Source: Thermaerobacter marianensis | GTDB lineage: Bacteria; Bacillota; Sulfobacillia; DYIH01; DYIG01 | Direction of reading: 5' to 3' | Length of the DNA: 6,644 nucleotides | Assembly: GCA_020723725.1 (NCBI GenBank) | Contig: DYIG01000021.1 | Coordinates: forward strand, 8,423-15,066 | Shown here: piece after piece, positions 1 to 5,472 of the stretch | Layout of the letters: each line of letters begins with the position of its first letter | How positions within the stretch are numbered: the stretch's first letter is position 1 | The notes under the pieces: generated by a model | What the model saw: the letters and a program-made list of their open reading frames with translations, nothing else | Databases searched by the model: none | What the model was told of the DNA's origin: nothing | Program-made: the position numbers and the translations under genes

Positions 1-1
1 G

Positions 2-1105
2 GCCGTGTTGATGGCTGTCCGAGCCCTCGGCTTGGCAGATGAAGCCGCAAGCATTGCTCAGTCCGTATATGCAGGTCTTCCTTATAGTGATGCCTCCAAG
101 GTTTCCCCTTGGGCCAGAAGCGCGGTAAAGTTGGCCATTGATAAGGGGTGGATCGACCAAAAGGACGGCGACTTCGAACCGCACCGGCCAGCCAGCCGCG
201 TTTGGACCGTCAGGCTGCTGGTGAACGCAATGGGGCTAGGCGAAAAGGCCAAAGCAAGGTCCGGTGAACAGTTGACTTTCACTGATGCAGCCAACCTATC
301 GGCCAGCGACGCCGGGTACGTGGCCGTTGCTATCGATTCCGGATTCATCAAGGGGTTTGAAAACAACACCTTCCGCCCGAATGGCCCGGTCACGCGAGCT
401 CAGATGGCCAAGATGCTGGACATGGTGAAGGATTCCCTGCAGGACAGCCAGCAGATCACCGTGGAGAACAAAGACTACGTTGTAACCGGTGTGGTTGCCT
501 CTGTATACGGTCAGGACATCAGGGTTCTCAACGGTCGGGGGATCAAGGTTACAATTCCGGTGACCAGCACGACCCCCGTCTTCATCAATGACAGTCAGGG
601 TGTCCTTGCTGACCTCAAGCCGGGTTTCCTGGTCCGTGTCTATCTGAATGAGTCCAAGGAGGCGGTTCTGATCGACGCGCGCAGCGCCCGCGAGGCCCTG
701 CCGGTGGTCGGGAAGCTCTTCTTTAAGGAAGTTAAGGGGACCGTGGTCGCGGTGGACCCCTCGGCCATGACCATCACGGTCAATGCTGGCTTCAGATGGT
801 GCATCAAGGCGCCCTGCCCGCAGCCGGAGGAATCCCTTACCCTAAAGGTTGCCGAAGACGCTGGAATCAAGATCGAGGACTTTGGTTACGGAACGCTGGC
901 CGATATCCAGCCGGGTGACCGTGTCGAACTGAAGGTCCGTGGCGATACCGTTGTGAAGGTCGAGGTGAAGTCCCCGGAGGTGCGTGACAAGGTCAAGCAG
1001 AAAGAGCGTTTCCGCAAGTGGAAGGAGGCCTGGTTCCCTGGAGCGACAGACGGTTCTCTGGGGGATTACGGGATAGATGACGAAGACAACGGGGACGACG
1101 ATTAA
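2..1105 (+). CDS. SLH-domain cell-surface protein, 5'-truncated by the window edge
   Basis: The reading frame is open from base 2, and the first residues (AVLMAVRALGL) match the end of an SLH repeat, so the gene starts upstream and the GTG at 5 is not the real start. Counting from that GTG, a second SLH repeat spans about residues 25-80 and a third about 90-143. The third keeps the TRAx signature (VTRAQMAKML). In the second this position reads SRVW, so it looks degenerate. SLH repeats hold exported proteins to secondary cell-wall polymers. Residues 150-230 and 240-325 look like two related beta-rich modules with the pattern GxVxxVxxxxxxV...L.dlkpGdxV, resembling DUF5666-type folds; this is my inference. 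The C-terminus is a basic stretch followed by an acidic tail ending DDEDNGDDD. No enzymatic motif is visible. The role is probably structural or anchoring at the cell surface. The strong terminator downstream suggests it ends its transcription unit. Confidence 0.88.
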   Translation, partial: AVLMAVRALGLADEAASIAQSVYAGLPYSDASKVSPWARSAVKLAIDKGWIDQKDGDFEPHRPASRVWTVRLLVNAMGLGEKAKARSGEQLTFTDAANLSASDAGYVAVAIDSGFIKGFENNTFRPNGPVTRAQMAKMLDMVKDSLQDSQQITVENKDYVVTGVVASVYGQDIRVLNGRGIKVTIPVTSTTPVFINDSQGVLADLKPGFLVRVYLNESKEAVLIDARSAREALPVVGKLFFKEVKGTVVAVDPSAMTITVNAGFRWCIKAPCPQPEESLTLKVAEDAGIKIEDFGYGTLADIQPGDRVELKVRGDTVVKVEVKSPEVRDKVKQKERFRKWKEAWFPGATDGSLGDYGIDDEDNGDDD

Positions 1106-1172
1106 GACGACCGGTTGACGGTAAGCAGGTGAAAGCCGGGAGTGGCGCGGAAGCGGGAGTGATACTGAACCG

Positions 1173-1186
1173 GGGGTGGCACCGAG
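1173..1186 (+). promoter_or_regulatory. T-box-like core motif (possible remnant)
   Basis: The sequence GGGGTGGCACCGAG matches 12 of 14 positions of the T-box antiterminator consensus AGGGTGGNACCGCG, including the UGGN that would pair with the tRNA acceptor end. It lies immediately before an intrinsic terminator, as in real T-boxes. Against this, only about 65 bases separate the preceding stop codon from the motif. I see no stem I with a specifier loop and no aminoacyl-tRNA synthetase or amino-acid gene follows. It may be chance or a fossil. Confidence 0.2.
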
Positions 1187-1216
1187 CCGGGGGTTCTCAT
1201 GGACCCCCGGTTTTTT
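1187..1216 (+). terminator. Intrinsic terminator after the SLH gene
   Basis: CCGGGGGT at 1187-1194 pairs perfectly with ACCCCCGG at 1203-1210 around an 8-base loop, followed by six T at 1211-1216. An identical copy of the 5' arm (CCGGGGGT) occurs at 1170-1177 and could compete for the same 3' arm, giving an alternative fold. The position 80 bases after the SLH stop codon fits termination of that gene. Confidence 0.85.
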
Positions 1217-1403
1217 AGCTAACGCAATTTTGTGCCGGCCGCCCTTGATAATTGGTATAGGATATACTGGTTCAGGCTCACGCCTTCCCTGCAAGGGAAG
1301 AAACGGCGGCTCCGTATGCGCCTTTGGAAACAGTGGAAACGGGAATACTATTAACCGGGTCGAGGGGTTCTGCGCTCCCGGCAGCCAGAGGTGAATGTGT
1401 TGA
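1217..1403. other. Hairpin-rich non-coding stretch between SLH gene and AbiEii-type module
   Basis: No ORF here has a convincing start, ribosome binding site or family resemblance. What can be seen is a perfect hairpin CTTCCCT-GCA-AGGGAAG (1284-1300), a competing pairing of CGCC (1281-1284) with GGCG (1306-1309), GGCG (1306-1309) with CGCC (1319-1322), two GGAAAC boxes (1326-1331 and 1335-1340), and CCGGG (1355-1359) with CCCGG (1377-1381). This density of short helices could be a structured leader RNA, but it matches no riboswitch consensus I can recall. TTGATA (1245) and TATACT (1263) are only 12 bases apart, too close for a normal sigma-A promoter. Confidence 0.4.
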
Positions 1404-1431
1404 TTGACAAATCCCTATGGGGGCATACCAT
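1404..1431 (+). promoter_or_regulatory. Promoter of the AbiEii-type operon, possibly giving a leaderless mRNA
   Basis: A perfect -35 box TTGACA lies at 1404-1409. After a 16-base spacer comes TACCAT at 1426-1431, which matches four of six -10 positions. Transcription would start about seven bases further on, at or next to the ATG at 1438. No Shine-Dalgarno sequence precedes that ATG. An upstream in-frame ATG at 1417 lies inside the promoter and is therefore an unlikely start. Confidence 0.55.
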
Positions 1432-1437
1432 AAAATC

Positions 1438-1692
1438 ATGGGAGTTTCTGCAACGGTTAACGTTTCTTTTAAAGATCCAATTTCCGATACCGATTTGGCC
1501 CGGATCATCAAAAGCGGGGCCGTGACCGGCAGTGTACGGCCTTATATTGACGTGCTCTTTACCGAGGTTTCGGTGTCCCGGCTCCTTGTTTTTGCCAAGG
1601 CGCATGACATTACTTTGGAAGAACTGAGGCACGTATACGACTCTTATGTGAAGCCGCGTTACAGGAATAGCGATTTCGAGAGGTTATTTTAA
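1438..1692 (+). CDS. Small protein upstream of AbiEii-type nucleotidyltransferase, putative antitoxin partner
   Basis: An 84-residue protein I do not recognise. An in-frame ATG at 1417 would add seven residues but falls between the -35 and -10 boxes of the likely promoter, so I prefer 1438. The N-terminal part (ATVNVSFKDPISDTDLARII) looks mixed alpha/beta. The C-terminal half (SRLLVFAKAHDITLEELRHVYDSYV) is probably helical. The protein is highly charged, with no signal peptide or membrane segment. Its stop codon is only three bases before the next gene's ATG, so the two are surely co-transcribed. In known AbiE systems the gene before the nucleotidyltransferase is the antitoxin AbiEi, a winged-helix protein of about 200 residues. 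This protein is much shorter and shows no clear resemblance to AbiEi. The antitoxin role is inferred from position alone. Confidence 0.7.
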   Translation: MGVSATVNVSFKDPISDTDLARIIKSGAVTGSVRPYIDVLFTEVSVSRLLVFAKAHDITLEELRHVYDSYVKPRYRNSDFERLF

Positions 1693-1695
1693 TCA

Positions 1696-2313
1696 ATGAA
1701 TGACTGGTGCGGCTTGTTGAAAACTGCCTGCGTTTTTCTAGACAAAGCCGGAATTAAGAGAGAAGACTGGGTGTTTGGCGGCGGCACAGCCTTAGCGTAT
1801 TACTACGATCATCGAGTAAGCAAGGATGTTGATATTTTCTTATGGGATGTAACCAAGTTAACCTTGTTAACCCCCAGGCTGAATGATTATGTGTTAAACC
1901 ATGTGGATGGCTATGATGAAGCAGCAAACTATATCAAGCTGCAAATAGGCGACATGGAAATTGATTTTATAGTTGCTCCCCAGCTTACTGACGATCCTCA
2001 ACACAAGGACACTGTATGTGGAATAGATCTGCAGATTGAAAATTCGTGTGAGATCGTAATCAAGAAGCTCTTTTATCGTGGTTATTCCTTAAAACCAAGG
2101 GACATTTTTGATATATCGGTTGCCCTACGATTTAACGAGGATTCGATACGAAAAAACAGCGTAGTTTTAAAAACCAGGATTGATAACATTCGGGAGTCCC
2201 TTGAACGAAACAAGAATTTTTATTACGAAGAAGTCGCCAATTTGGTTATTAAAAAAACTGACCTAATTGAAGGTTCCTTAGAGTCAGTTGTGGATTTCAT
2301 TTCCAGTATTTGA
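1696..2313 (+). CDS. Nucleotidyltransferase, AbiEii/AbiGii toxin-like
   Basis: A 205-residue protein of the MNT-fold AbiEii/AbiGii-like family. The N-terminal block GGGTALAYYYDHRVSKDVDIF (residues 28-48) is the family's nucleotide-binding and metal-binding signature. D44 and D46 are the paired acidic residues and D90 in MEIDFI is the likely third carboxylate. A later block, KKLFYRGYSLKPRDIFDI (K123 to I140), matches the conserved K..xR....RD..D motif. All key residues appear intact, so the enzyme is probably active. Family members transfer nucleotides, and some characterised ones (MenT type) modify tRNA ends; AbiEii acts as a growth-inhibiting toxin. The substrate here is unknown. GAGAGG at 1678-1683 is a possible ribosome binding site, 12 bases before the start, and translation may also be coupled to the preceding gene. 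The gene is clearly richer in A+T than the SLH gene, suggesting horizontal acquisition. Confidence 0.85.
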   Translation: MNDWCGLLKTACVFLDKAGIKREDWVFGGGTALAYYYDHRVSKDVDIFLWDVTKLTLLTPRLNDYVLNHVDGYDEAANYIKLQIGDMEIDFIVAPQLTDDPQHKDTVCGIDLQIENSCEIVIKKLFYRGYSLKPRDIFDISVALRFNEDSIRKNSVVLKTRIDNIRESLERNKNFYYEEVANLVIKKTDLIEGSLESVVDFISSI

Positions 2314-2320
2314 TCTATGA

Positions 2321-2333
2321 CCTGAATCCGTGA
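2321..2333 (+). repeat. Left terminal inverted repeat of IS1380 remnant
   Basis: CCTGAATCCGTGA, the exact reverse complement of the repeat at 3059-3071. It starts eight bases after the stop of the nucleotidyltransferase gene. Confidence 0.88.
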
Positions 2334-2362
2334 TCGGCATGGATGTAAGTTCGTTTGTTCGG

Positions 2363-2974
2363 TCACTCGACTACCATACGCGCCCCCGAATTACAGCCTT
2401 CGGATTCGAATGCATTGCGGTAGATACGTTTACCTGGTCGCGGCTCCTTCACCCCTAAGAAGGCGAAGATCGGCGTATAACCGTCAAATCCGTGGTAGGT
2501 GCGCGTTACGCCCTCTTTCTTTGTTCCGGAATTGTCCCAAGGTGATACATCAATGTCCAGCGGGATCAAGGTGCGATCCCCGGCCGTCACCGGTGTTAGG
2601 GGTACTTCCAGAGCGGCCAGCATCTGTGCGCTTTCCTCCCGTAGGATCGACTCCCAGTCGGCCCGGCCTGCCGCTAGGTCCAGCCGCTGACGTAGCGTGG
2701 GTGAGGACGGTACTGCCCGTACCCCCACCGCAGCGCGGAAGAAAATGTCCTCTCGATAGGCTTCGATATGGTCGAAATCGTTTTTGCCCAAACATAATAG
2801 CCCTATGTAGGAGGCAACCAGATCGCCGTTAGTAACCTGCGGTTCGGGGCGTTCCTCTAGATGCGTAGTGTTGAGACGGTTGCGCAAACGGGATTTCTCC
2901 AATAAGTGGCCTACCGCTGCCAGACCAGCATGGGTGGTCAGGATCTCATCAGACTCTTCGATAATGAACCTCAC
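2363..2974 (-). pseudogene. IS1380-family transposase, C-terminally truncated
   Basis: The 203-residue product matches the N-terminal half of IS1380-type DDE transposases, which are usually about 430-470 residues. The region VTNGDLVASYIGLLCLGKNDFDHIE (48-71) is the conserved N-terminal part. PLDIDVSPWDNSGTKKEG (138-155) followed by GFDGYTPIFAFLG (162-174) is the first catalytic block, with an Asp of the DDE triad. After about residue 174 (near base 2452) family resemblance stops abruptly. The remaining 29 residues (VKEPRPGKR onward) look like sequence past a deletion junction. The remaining catalytic residues are absent, so the product cannot transpose DNA alone. The GTG start at 2974 is preceded on the minus strand by GAGGTGAT, a plausible ribosome binding site. 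Confidence 0.85.
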
Positions 2975-3058
2975 GGGATCACCTCACAGGTGAAGGGTGA
3001 GAAACATCCTGTAATACCCGTAAATTCAACATTTGGGGCACTTAACCCTACCCTGAGT

Positions 3059-3071
3059 TCACGGATTCAGG
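3059..3071 (-). repeat. Right terminal inverted repeat of IS1380 remnant
   Basis: TCACGGATTCAGG, the exact reverse complement of the repeat at 2321-2333. It lies on the promoter-proximal side of the transposase gene, 85 bases before its GTG start. Sequence belonging to the truncated peptidase gene starts directly after it. Confidence 0.88.
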
Positions 3072-3410
3072 GACCTGACAACCTGGAATAGTCACGGGCA
3101 CAGCTATGTAGGTGGAGTTACCTACCACGAGCAAGCCCCGAAATCATGGTGTGATTGGTTAGGGGCCACTCATCCCTGCGGTGACCACCCAGTGAAAATC
3201 CACTTGAACAAGGACAAATGGAATAACACATCATCAAATAAGCGCGTTCATTTACTAATGCATGAAACGGGGCATGCAACTGGCCTGGATGAACACTGTT
3301 CCAGTGACGCAATAATGAATAATGGGGCGTCAACCTGTAACAACGGAAACTGGAGTGGCGAGTATTATAGAGCTACTGATAGAACAGGGGTATATAACGC
3401 ATATCACTGA
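3072..3410 (+). pseudogene. Secreted zinc metallopeptidase (metzincin/matrixin-like), 5' end lost at the IS1380 junction
   Basis: The frame is open from the IS boundary to the stop at 3408-3410, giving 112 residues that read as protein throughout (for example WNSHGHSYVGGVTYHEQAP). A GTG at 3192 could be picked as a start, but the clear coding sequence before it argues against this. The zinc-binding motif HETGHATGLDEH (3261-3296) is an intact HExxHxxGxxH with catalytic Glu. IMNN (from 3312) supplies the methionine of the Met-turn expected in metzincins. Four cysteines (in KSWCDW, HPCGD, EHCSSD and STCNN) suggest disulfides in an exported enzyme. The signal peptide and any propeptide are missing and are not found left of the IS, where the nucleotidyltransferase gene lies. 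The catalytic core may be nearly whole, but without a start and secretion signal it is probably inactive. I cannot name a substrate. Confidence 0.8.
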
Positions 3411-3429
3411 GGAAAAGGGGTGAGCGTCA

Positions 3430-3936
3430 ATGAAGAAAAGGTTATACATCCTATTTACAGTTTTAGGTATCATAATTGGTGGTGCTTTGGCAGGAACAAC
3501 GGCATTAAAAACTTACCTTACTGAAGCTAGGGCACAGGCTTCAATCCCATGTGGGAATGCTACCTTACCGTCCGACATAGTTCATGAAGAAGTTTTCATG
3601 GAAACTGGTGTTGACGGTAGGTATTTGCTTAAGGATGGAACCCTACAGGGAAGAATTGTATTAAGTTACCTTAGTGAGAGTGAGGGGCACAAAGACGTTT
3701 TTATACCCTTGGCCGCTAACCCGAATTCGTGCAAAGATGAAAGGATTAAAGCAAAGTTAATTCACGCTCAAAAAGAGGCTTTGGATACCGAAAGATCCGT
3801 ATGCCAAGAAATTGAGAGTTTTTTGAACGGTTACGTAATAGAAAACAAGCCCGGGTTTAAAATGCTCGATAAGGCTAAGGCCCAGATAATATTTGACACA
3901 ATGTGCAAACCCTATGGTTTAACTAAAGCAAGATAG
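3430..3936 (+). CDS. Hypothetical membrane-anchored or secreted protein with four cysteines
   Basis: A 168-residue protein of no family I recognise. The N-terminus has a short basic stretch (MKKR) and a hydrophobic segment at residues 6-26 (YILFTVLGIIIGGALAGTTAL), so it is a signal anchor or an uncleaved or weakly cleaved signal peptide. ARAQA at 33-37 is a possible signal peptidase I site. There is no lipobox cysteine. The exported part has four cysteines (C41, C101, C125, C159), enough for two disulfides, with predicted strands in the middle and helices from about residue 103 onward. GGGGTGAG at 3416-3423 is a good ribosome binding site six bases before the ATG. The gene starts 19 bases after the metallopeptidase stop, so they were probably one operon. 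It may be a partner, anchor or inhibitor of that peptidase, which is inference from position. Composition is A+T-rich like the peptidase. Confidence 0.75.
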   Translation: MKKRLYILFTVLGIIIGGALAGTTALKTYLTEARAQASIPCGNATLPSDIVHEEVFMETGVDGRYLLKDGTLQGRIVLSYLSESEGHKDVFIPLAANPNSCKDERIKAKLIHAQKEALDTERSVCQEIESFLNGYVIENKPGFKMLDKAKAQIIFDTMCKPYGLTKAR

Positions 3937-3963
3937 AAGGTTTTAGTGTACGGCTAGCCTTCT
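3935..3963 (+). terminator. Weak terminator-like hairpin after the four-cysteine protein gene
   Basis: AGAAGG (3935-3940) pairs with CCTTCT (3958-3963), with a small palindrome GGCTAGCC inside. The 3' side is only moderately T-rich (TTCTTGTCT), so efficiency is doubtful. It overlaps the stop codon of the preceding gene and ends where the next transposon remnant appears to begin. Confidence 0.3.
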
Positions 3964-4014
3964 TGTCTAACATCCCAGGGCGCGTTACCCGGGGGACAAG
4001 GGGGAAAGAGAAAG

Positions 4015-4495
4015 ATGGCAGAGAAAGCAAAGGTAAACCGCATAACCACCAAGGATCCCGCGGAGAAAGCGGCGCGCAGGCGGCTTAGCGTCCTGGAGTT
4101 GGTTGAGCGACTGGGTAGCGTCAGCGAGGCCTGCCGCCGTAGCGGCATGGATCGGACCTCCTATTACGAGTGGAAGCGCCGCTTTCAGCTCTATGGGTTG
4201 GAGGGGCTGAAGGACCTGCCACCCATCCACAAGACCCACCCGCAAACGACCCCGCCTGAGGTGGTGGACAAGATCCTGGAGCTTGCCCTGCAGCATCCCA
4301 CCTGGGGGTGTACCCGCTACAGGGACTTCCTCAAGCTACAGGGGATCAGCGTGAGTTCCTCCACCGTGCAGAACATCCTGATCAAGCACGGGCTTGCCTC
4401 CAAGTACGAGCGTCTGCTGCGGCTGGAGGAGAAGTCGACCGGGGGAACTGCTGGCCCAGGACACCTTCTTCGTGTGCCGAATGAAGGGCTATTGA
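4015..4495 (+). pseudogene. IS481-like transposase, N-terminal part with frameshifting internal deletion
   Basis: The intact part covers residues 1-140. An N-terminal helix-turn-helix (LSVLELVERLGSVSEACRRS, then YYEWKRRFQLYGLEGL, about 24-65) is followed by a second winged-helix-like segment (HPTWGCTRYRDFLKLQGISV, then STVQNILIKHGL, 94-127), the DNA-binding half of this transposase type. Right after LEEK (near 4437) the family resemblance breaks. It resumes in another frame as PGELLAQDTFFV (4439-4474), the start of the integrase core with its first catalytic Asp, then hits a stop at 4493. The stretch normally joining these parts is missing, so a deletion shifted the frame. Without frame correction the ORF runs on to 4647, but its last 70 residues are out-of-frame readthrough. 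A purine-rich GGGGGAAAG stretch precedes the ATG. Confidence 0.75.
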
Positions 4496-4549
4496 TACTC
4501 GGGCCAAGGAAGCTCCCTGAATTCGCTTGCTCCGCCGGGCGTTGCCTAA

Positions 4550-4636
4550 CGGAGTCCAGGACGGTCCTTGCCGGGAATGTGGGAATGGCTGGAGCCTTAC
4601 CTCACGCTGGTTCTAGCCAAAAAAGGGAACCAATAG
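4550..4636 (+). pseudogene. Transposase C-terminal fragment, copy A
   Basis: In the same frame as PGELLAQDTFF, codons from 4550 to the TAG at 4634 read to the end EPYLTLVLAKKGNQ. The fragment at 5499-5546 encodes PYLTLVLAKKGSQ followed by TAG, with silent third-base changes. That agreement shows this is a true coding remnant and not random sequence. Further internal deletion separates it from the N-terminal part. Confidence 0.65.
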
Positions 4637-4655
4637 GAGGTGGATAAGCCCCATG

Positions 4656-5018
4656 TCAAGCTTCAGGGGGCGCCGACAGAAAGACGACGGCGTTTTCCAC
4701 CGTTGCCGGGCTGTTTAGAGCAAAATGGACCAGACCTTTCACCTGGCGGCCTATGTCGCGGCGTGGGAACCGCTTTTCCAAGAGAATGGTGATTCCGGGG
4801 AAGGCCTTACTTTCCGAAAACCAACGGGCTCCGAGCGCGAGGAAATCGTTCCGGTTGTACGATACGATCATGTAACCCTGCGCCGCGGCGAAGGCGAGTT
4901 GTTCGTTGTCCGTCAGCCCGTCGTTCCCGGCCTCATGGCATGACAGCGCCTCGATGCTCTGGGACCGGAGGGCCTCGGCCGCCGCCTGACTCATATCCTC
5001 GTCGAGATAGAACTTCAC
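4656..5018 (-). CDS. DUF5615 PIN-like toxin
   Basis: A 120-residue protein typical in length and pattern for DUF5615 PIN-like nucleases, relatives of VapC. It opens with KFYLDEDMS, placing acidic D6 and D8 on the first strand. LTDNEQLAFAAAQGYMIVSYNRNDF (35-59) follows, with D37 and E39 and the family's (D/N)xxDF ending, here N55 and D58. The usual first Asp of that last motif is Asn here, so catalysis may be altered or use a neighbour. PIN-type toxins cleave RNA in the cytoplasm; activity here is inferred from family. The GTG start overlaps the antitoxin stop in a GTGA tetranucleotide, so translation is coupled and the antitoxin is made first, as expected for a toxin-antitoxin pair. Confidence 0.85.
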   Translation of the reverse strand: MKFYLDEDMSQAAAEALRSQSIEALSCHEAGNDGLTDNEQLAFAAAQGYMIVSYNRNDFLALGARWFSESKAFPGITILLEKRFPRRDIGRQVKGLVHFALNSPATVENAVVFLSAPPEA

Positions 5019-5452
5019 GGTTGCTTGCCGGGTTCGATGGGTTTCAGATAGGGGTACGTCCGGTACGCCGTGTCCTCATCCAGCCTTTCATGCTGGTGGA
5101 TGCGGGATTCGATTTCCTCCGGGAACATCTCGGCGTAGGCGAGGGCGCCGCGCAATTGCTGACGGTTCAGCCACGGGAAGGCTTCCTGCAGTGCCTTGAA
5201 TGAATGTTGGCACTCCTCCCGGTAGGCATGGACGATCTCCCAGACGTCCATGCCCGTACCTGCCACAACGGCTCTTCTGCCGGTGGGGCCGTCCAGGAAG
5301 CTGATGCCAGGGCATCGGCGCATGCGCAGGGCCTCCTCCAGCAGGTCGCGGACGACGGCGCTCTGTGGTCGCCGTTCGCGTTCAACCTCCGTATTCAGGG
5401 CGGATGCCAGCCGATCCTCAAGGCGAAGATTCAAGCGATAGACCTTGGCCAT
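5015..5452 (-). CDS. Antitoxin: ribbon-helix-helix plus DUF433-like domain
   Basis: A 145-residue protein. Residues 4-46 (VYRLNLRLEDRLASALNTEVERERR, then SAVVRDLLEEALRMRR) form a ribbon-helix-helix DNA-binding domain of CopG/VapB type. Residues 60-145 resemble DUF433: RAVVAGTGMDVWEIVHAYRE corresponds to the family's P.I.GTRI.V..I block, and FPWLNRQQLRGALAYAEMFPEEI to the helix-turn-helix-like 'L...Q...AL.Yy...p.EI' part. DUF433 proteins are the usual partners of DUF5615 toxins. Here an extra DNA-binding domain is fused in front. The ATG at 5452 has GAGAGGTG (5460-5467 on the minus strand) seven bases upstream. The operon has its own promoter just upstream and is probably autoregulated through the ribbon-helix-helix domain. 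The gene is G+C-rich like the toxin. Confidence 0.85.
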   Translation of the reverse strand: MAKVYRLNLRLEDRLASALNTEVERERRPQSAVVRDLLEEALRMRRCPGISFLDGPTGRRAVVAGTGMDVWEIVHAYREECQHSFKALQEAFPWLNRQQLRGALAYAEMFPEEIESRIHQHERLDEDTAYRTYPYLKPIEPGKQP

Positions 5453-5472
5453 ATTTTGACACCTCTCGCGTT

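Larger units (their letters stand above)
2321..3071 (-). mobile_element. Internally deleted IS1380-family insertion sequence
   Basis: The element is bounded by perfect 13-bp terminal inverted repeats, CCTGAATCCGTGA at 2321-2333 and TCACGGATTCAGG at 3059-3071. Intact IS1380-family elements are usually around 1.6-2 kb; this one is 751 bp and encodes only the first part of the transposase. It therefore looks like a MITE-like deletion derivative that keeps both ends and could in principle be moved by a full-length relative. The four bases outside each end (ATGA on the left, GACC on the right) do not match, so no 4-bp target duplication is visible. That fits a later adjacent deletion or recombination. 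Confidence 0.85.
3964..4636 (+). mobile_element. Decayed IS481-like insertion sequence (copy A)
   Basis: This stretch runs from the probable left end TGTCTAAC (3964-3971), through a transposase start with its own ribosome binding region, to the transposase C-terminal codons ending at 4636. Internal deletions and frame changes have removed most of the catalytic core. The matching right end is not found after 4636; the next bases belong to the toxin-antitoxin module. Composition is G+C-rich, unlike the A+T-rich genes just upstream. Assignment to the IS481 group rests on the helix-turn-helix plus integrase-core layout and is less certain than calling it a transposase. Confidence 0.65.

Noticed and set aside
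842..1294. Minus-strand ORF of 150 codons opposite the end of the SLH gene
   Set aside because: It overlaps a clear SLH-protein gene and the terminator, its product has low-complexity shadow-like sequence, and it has no ribosome binding site.
1351..1390. Possible tRNA T-arm (GGTTC in a GC-rich hairpin)
   Set aside because: No cloverleaf, anticodon arm or matching acceptor stem can be drawn around it.
1417..1437. ATG at 1417 as start of the small AbiEii partner
   Set aside because: It lies between the -35 and -10 boxes of the best promoter and has no ribosome binding site; the ATG at 1438 fits better.
2410..2832. Plus-strand ORF of 140 codons across the IS1380 transposase
   Set aside because: The opposite strand encodes an unmistakable transposase; this product is Arg/Pro-rich, as expected for an antisense shadow in G+C-rich DNA.
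3192..3410. A complete 72-residue peptidase starting at GTG 3192
   Set aside because: Clear coding sequence in the same frame continues upstream to the IS boundary at 3072, so the gene is 5'-truncated and not a natural small protein.
4496..4647. Continuation of the IS481-like ORF to 4647 as a real C-terminus
   Set aside because: The genuine C-terminal codons are in another frame (ending at 4636), as shown by the matching copy at 5505-5546.
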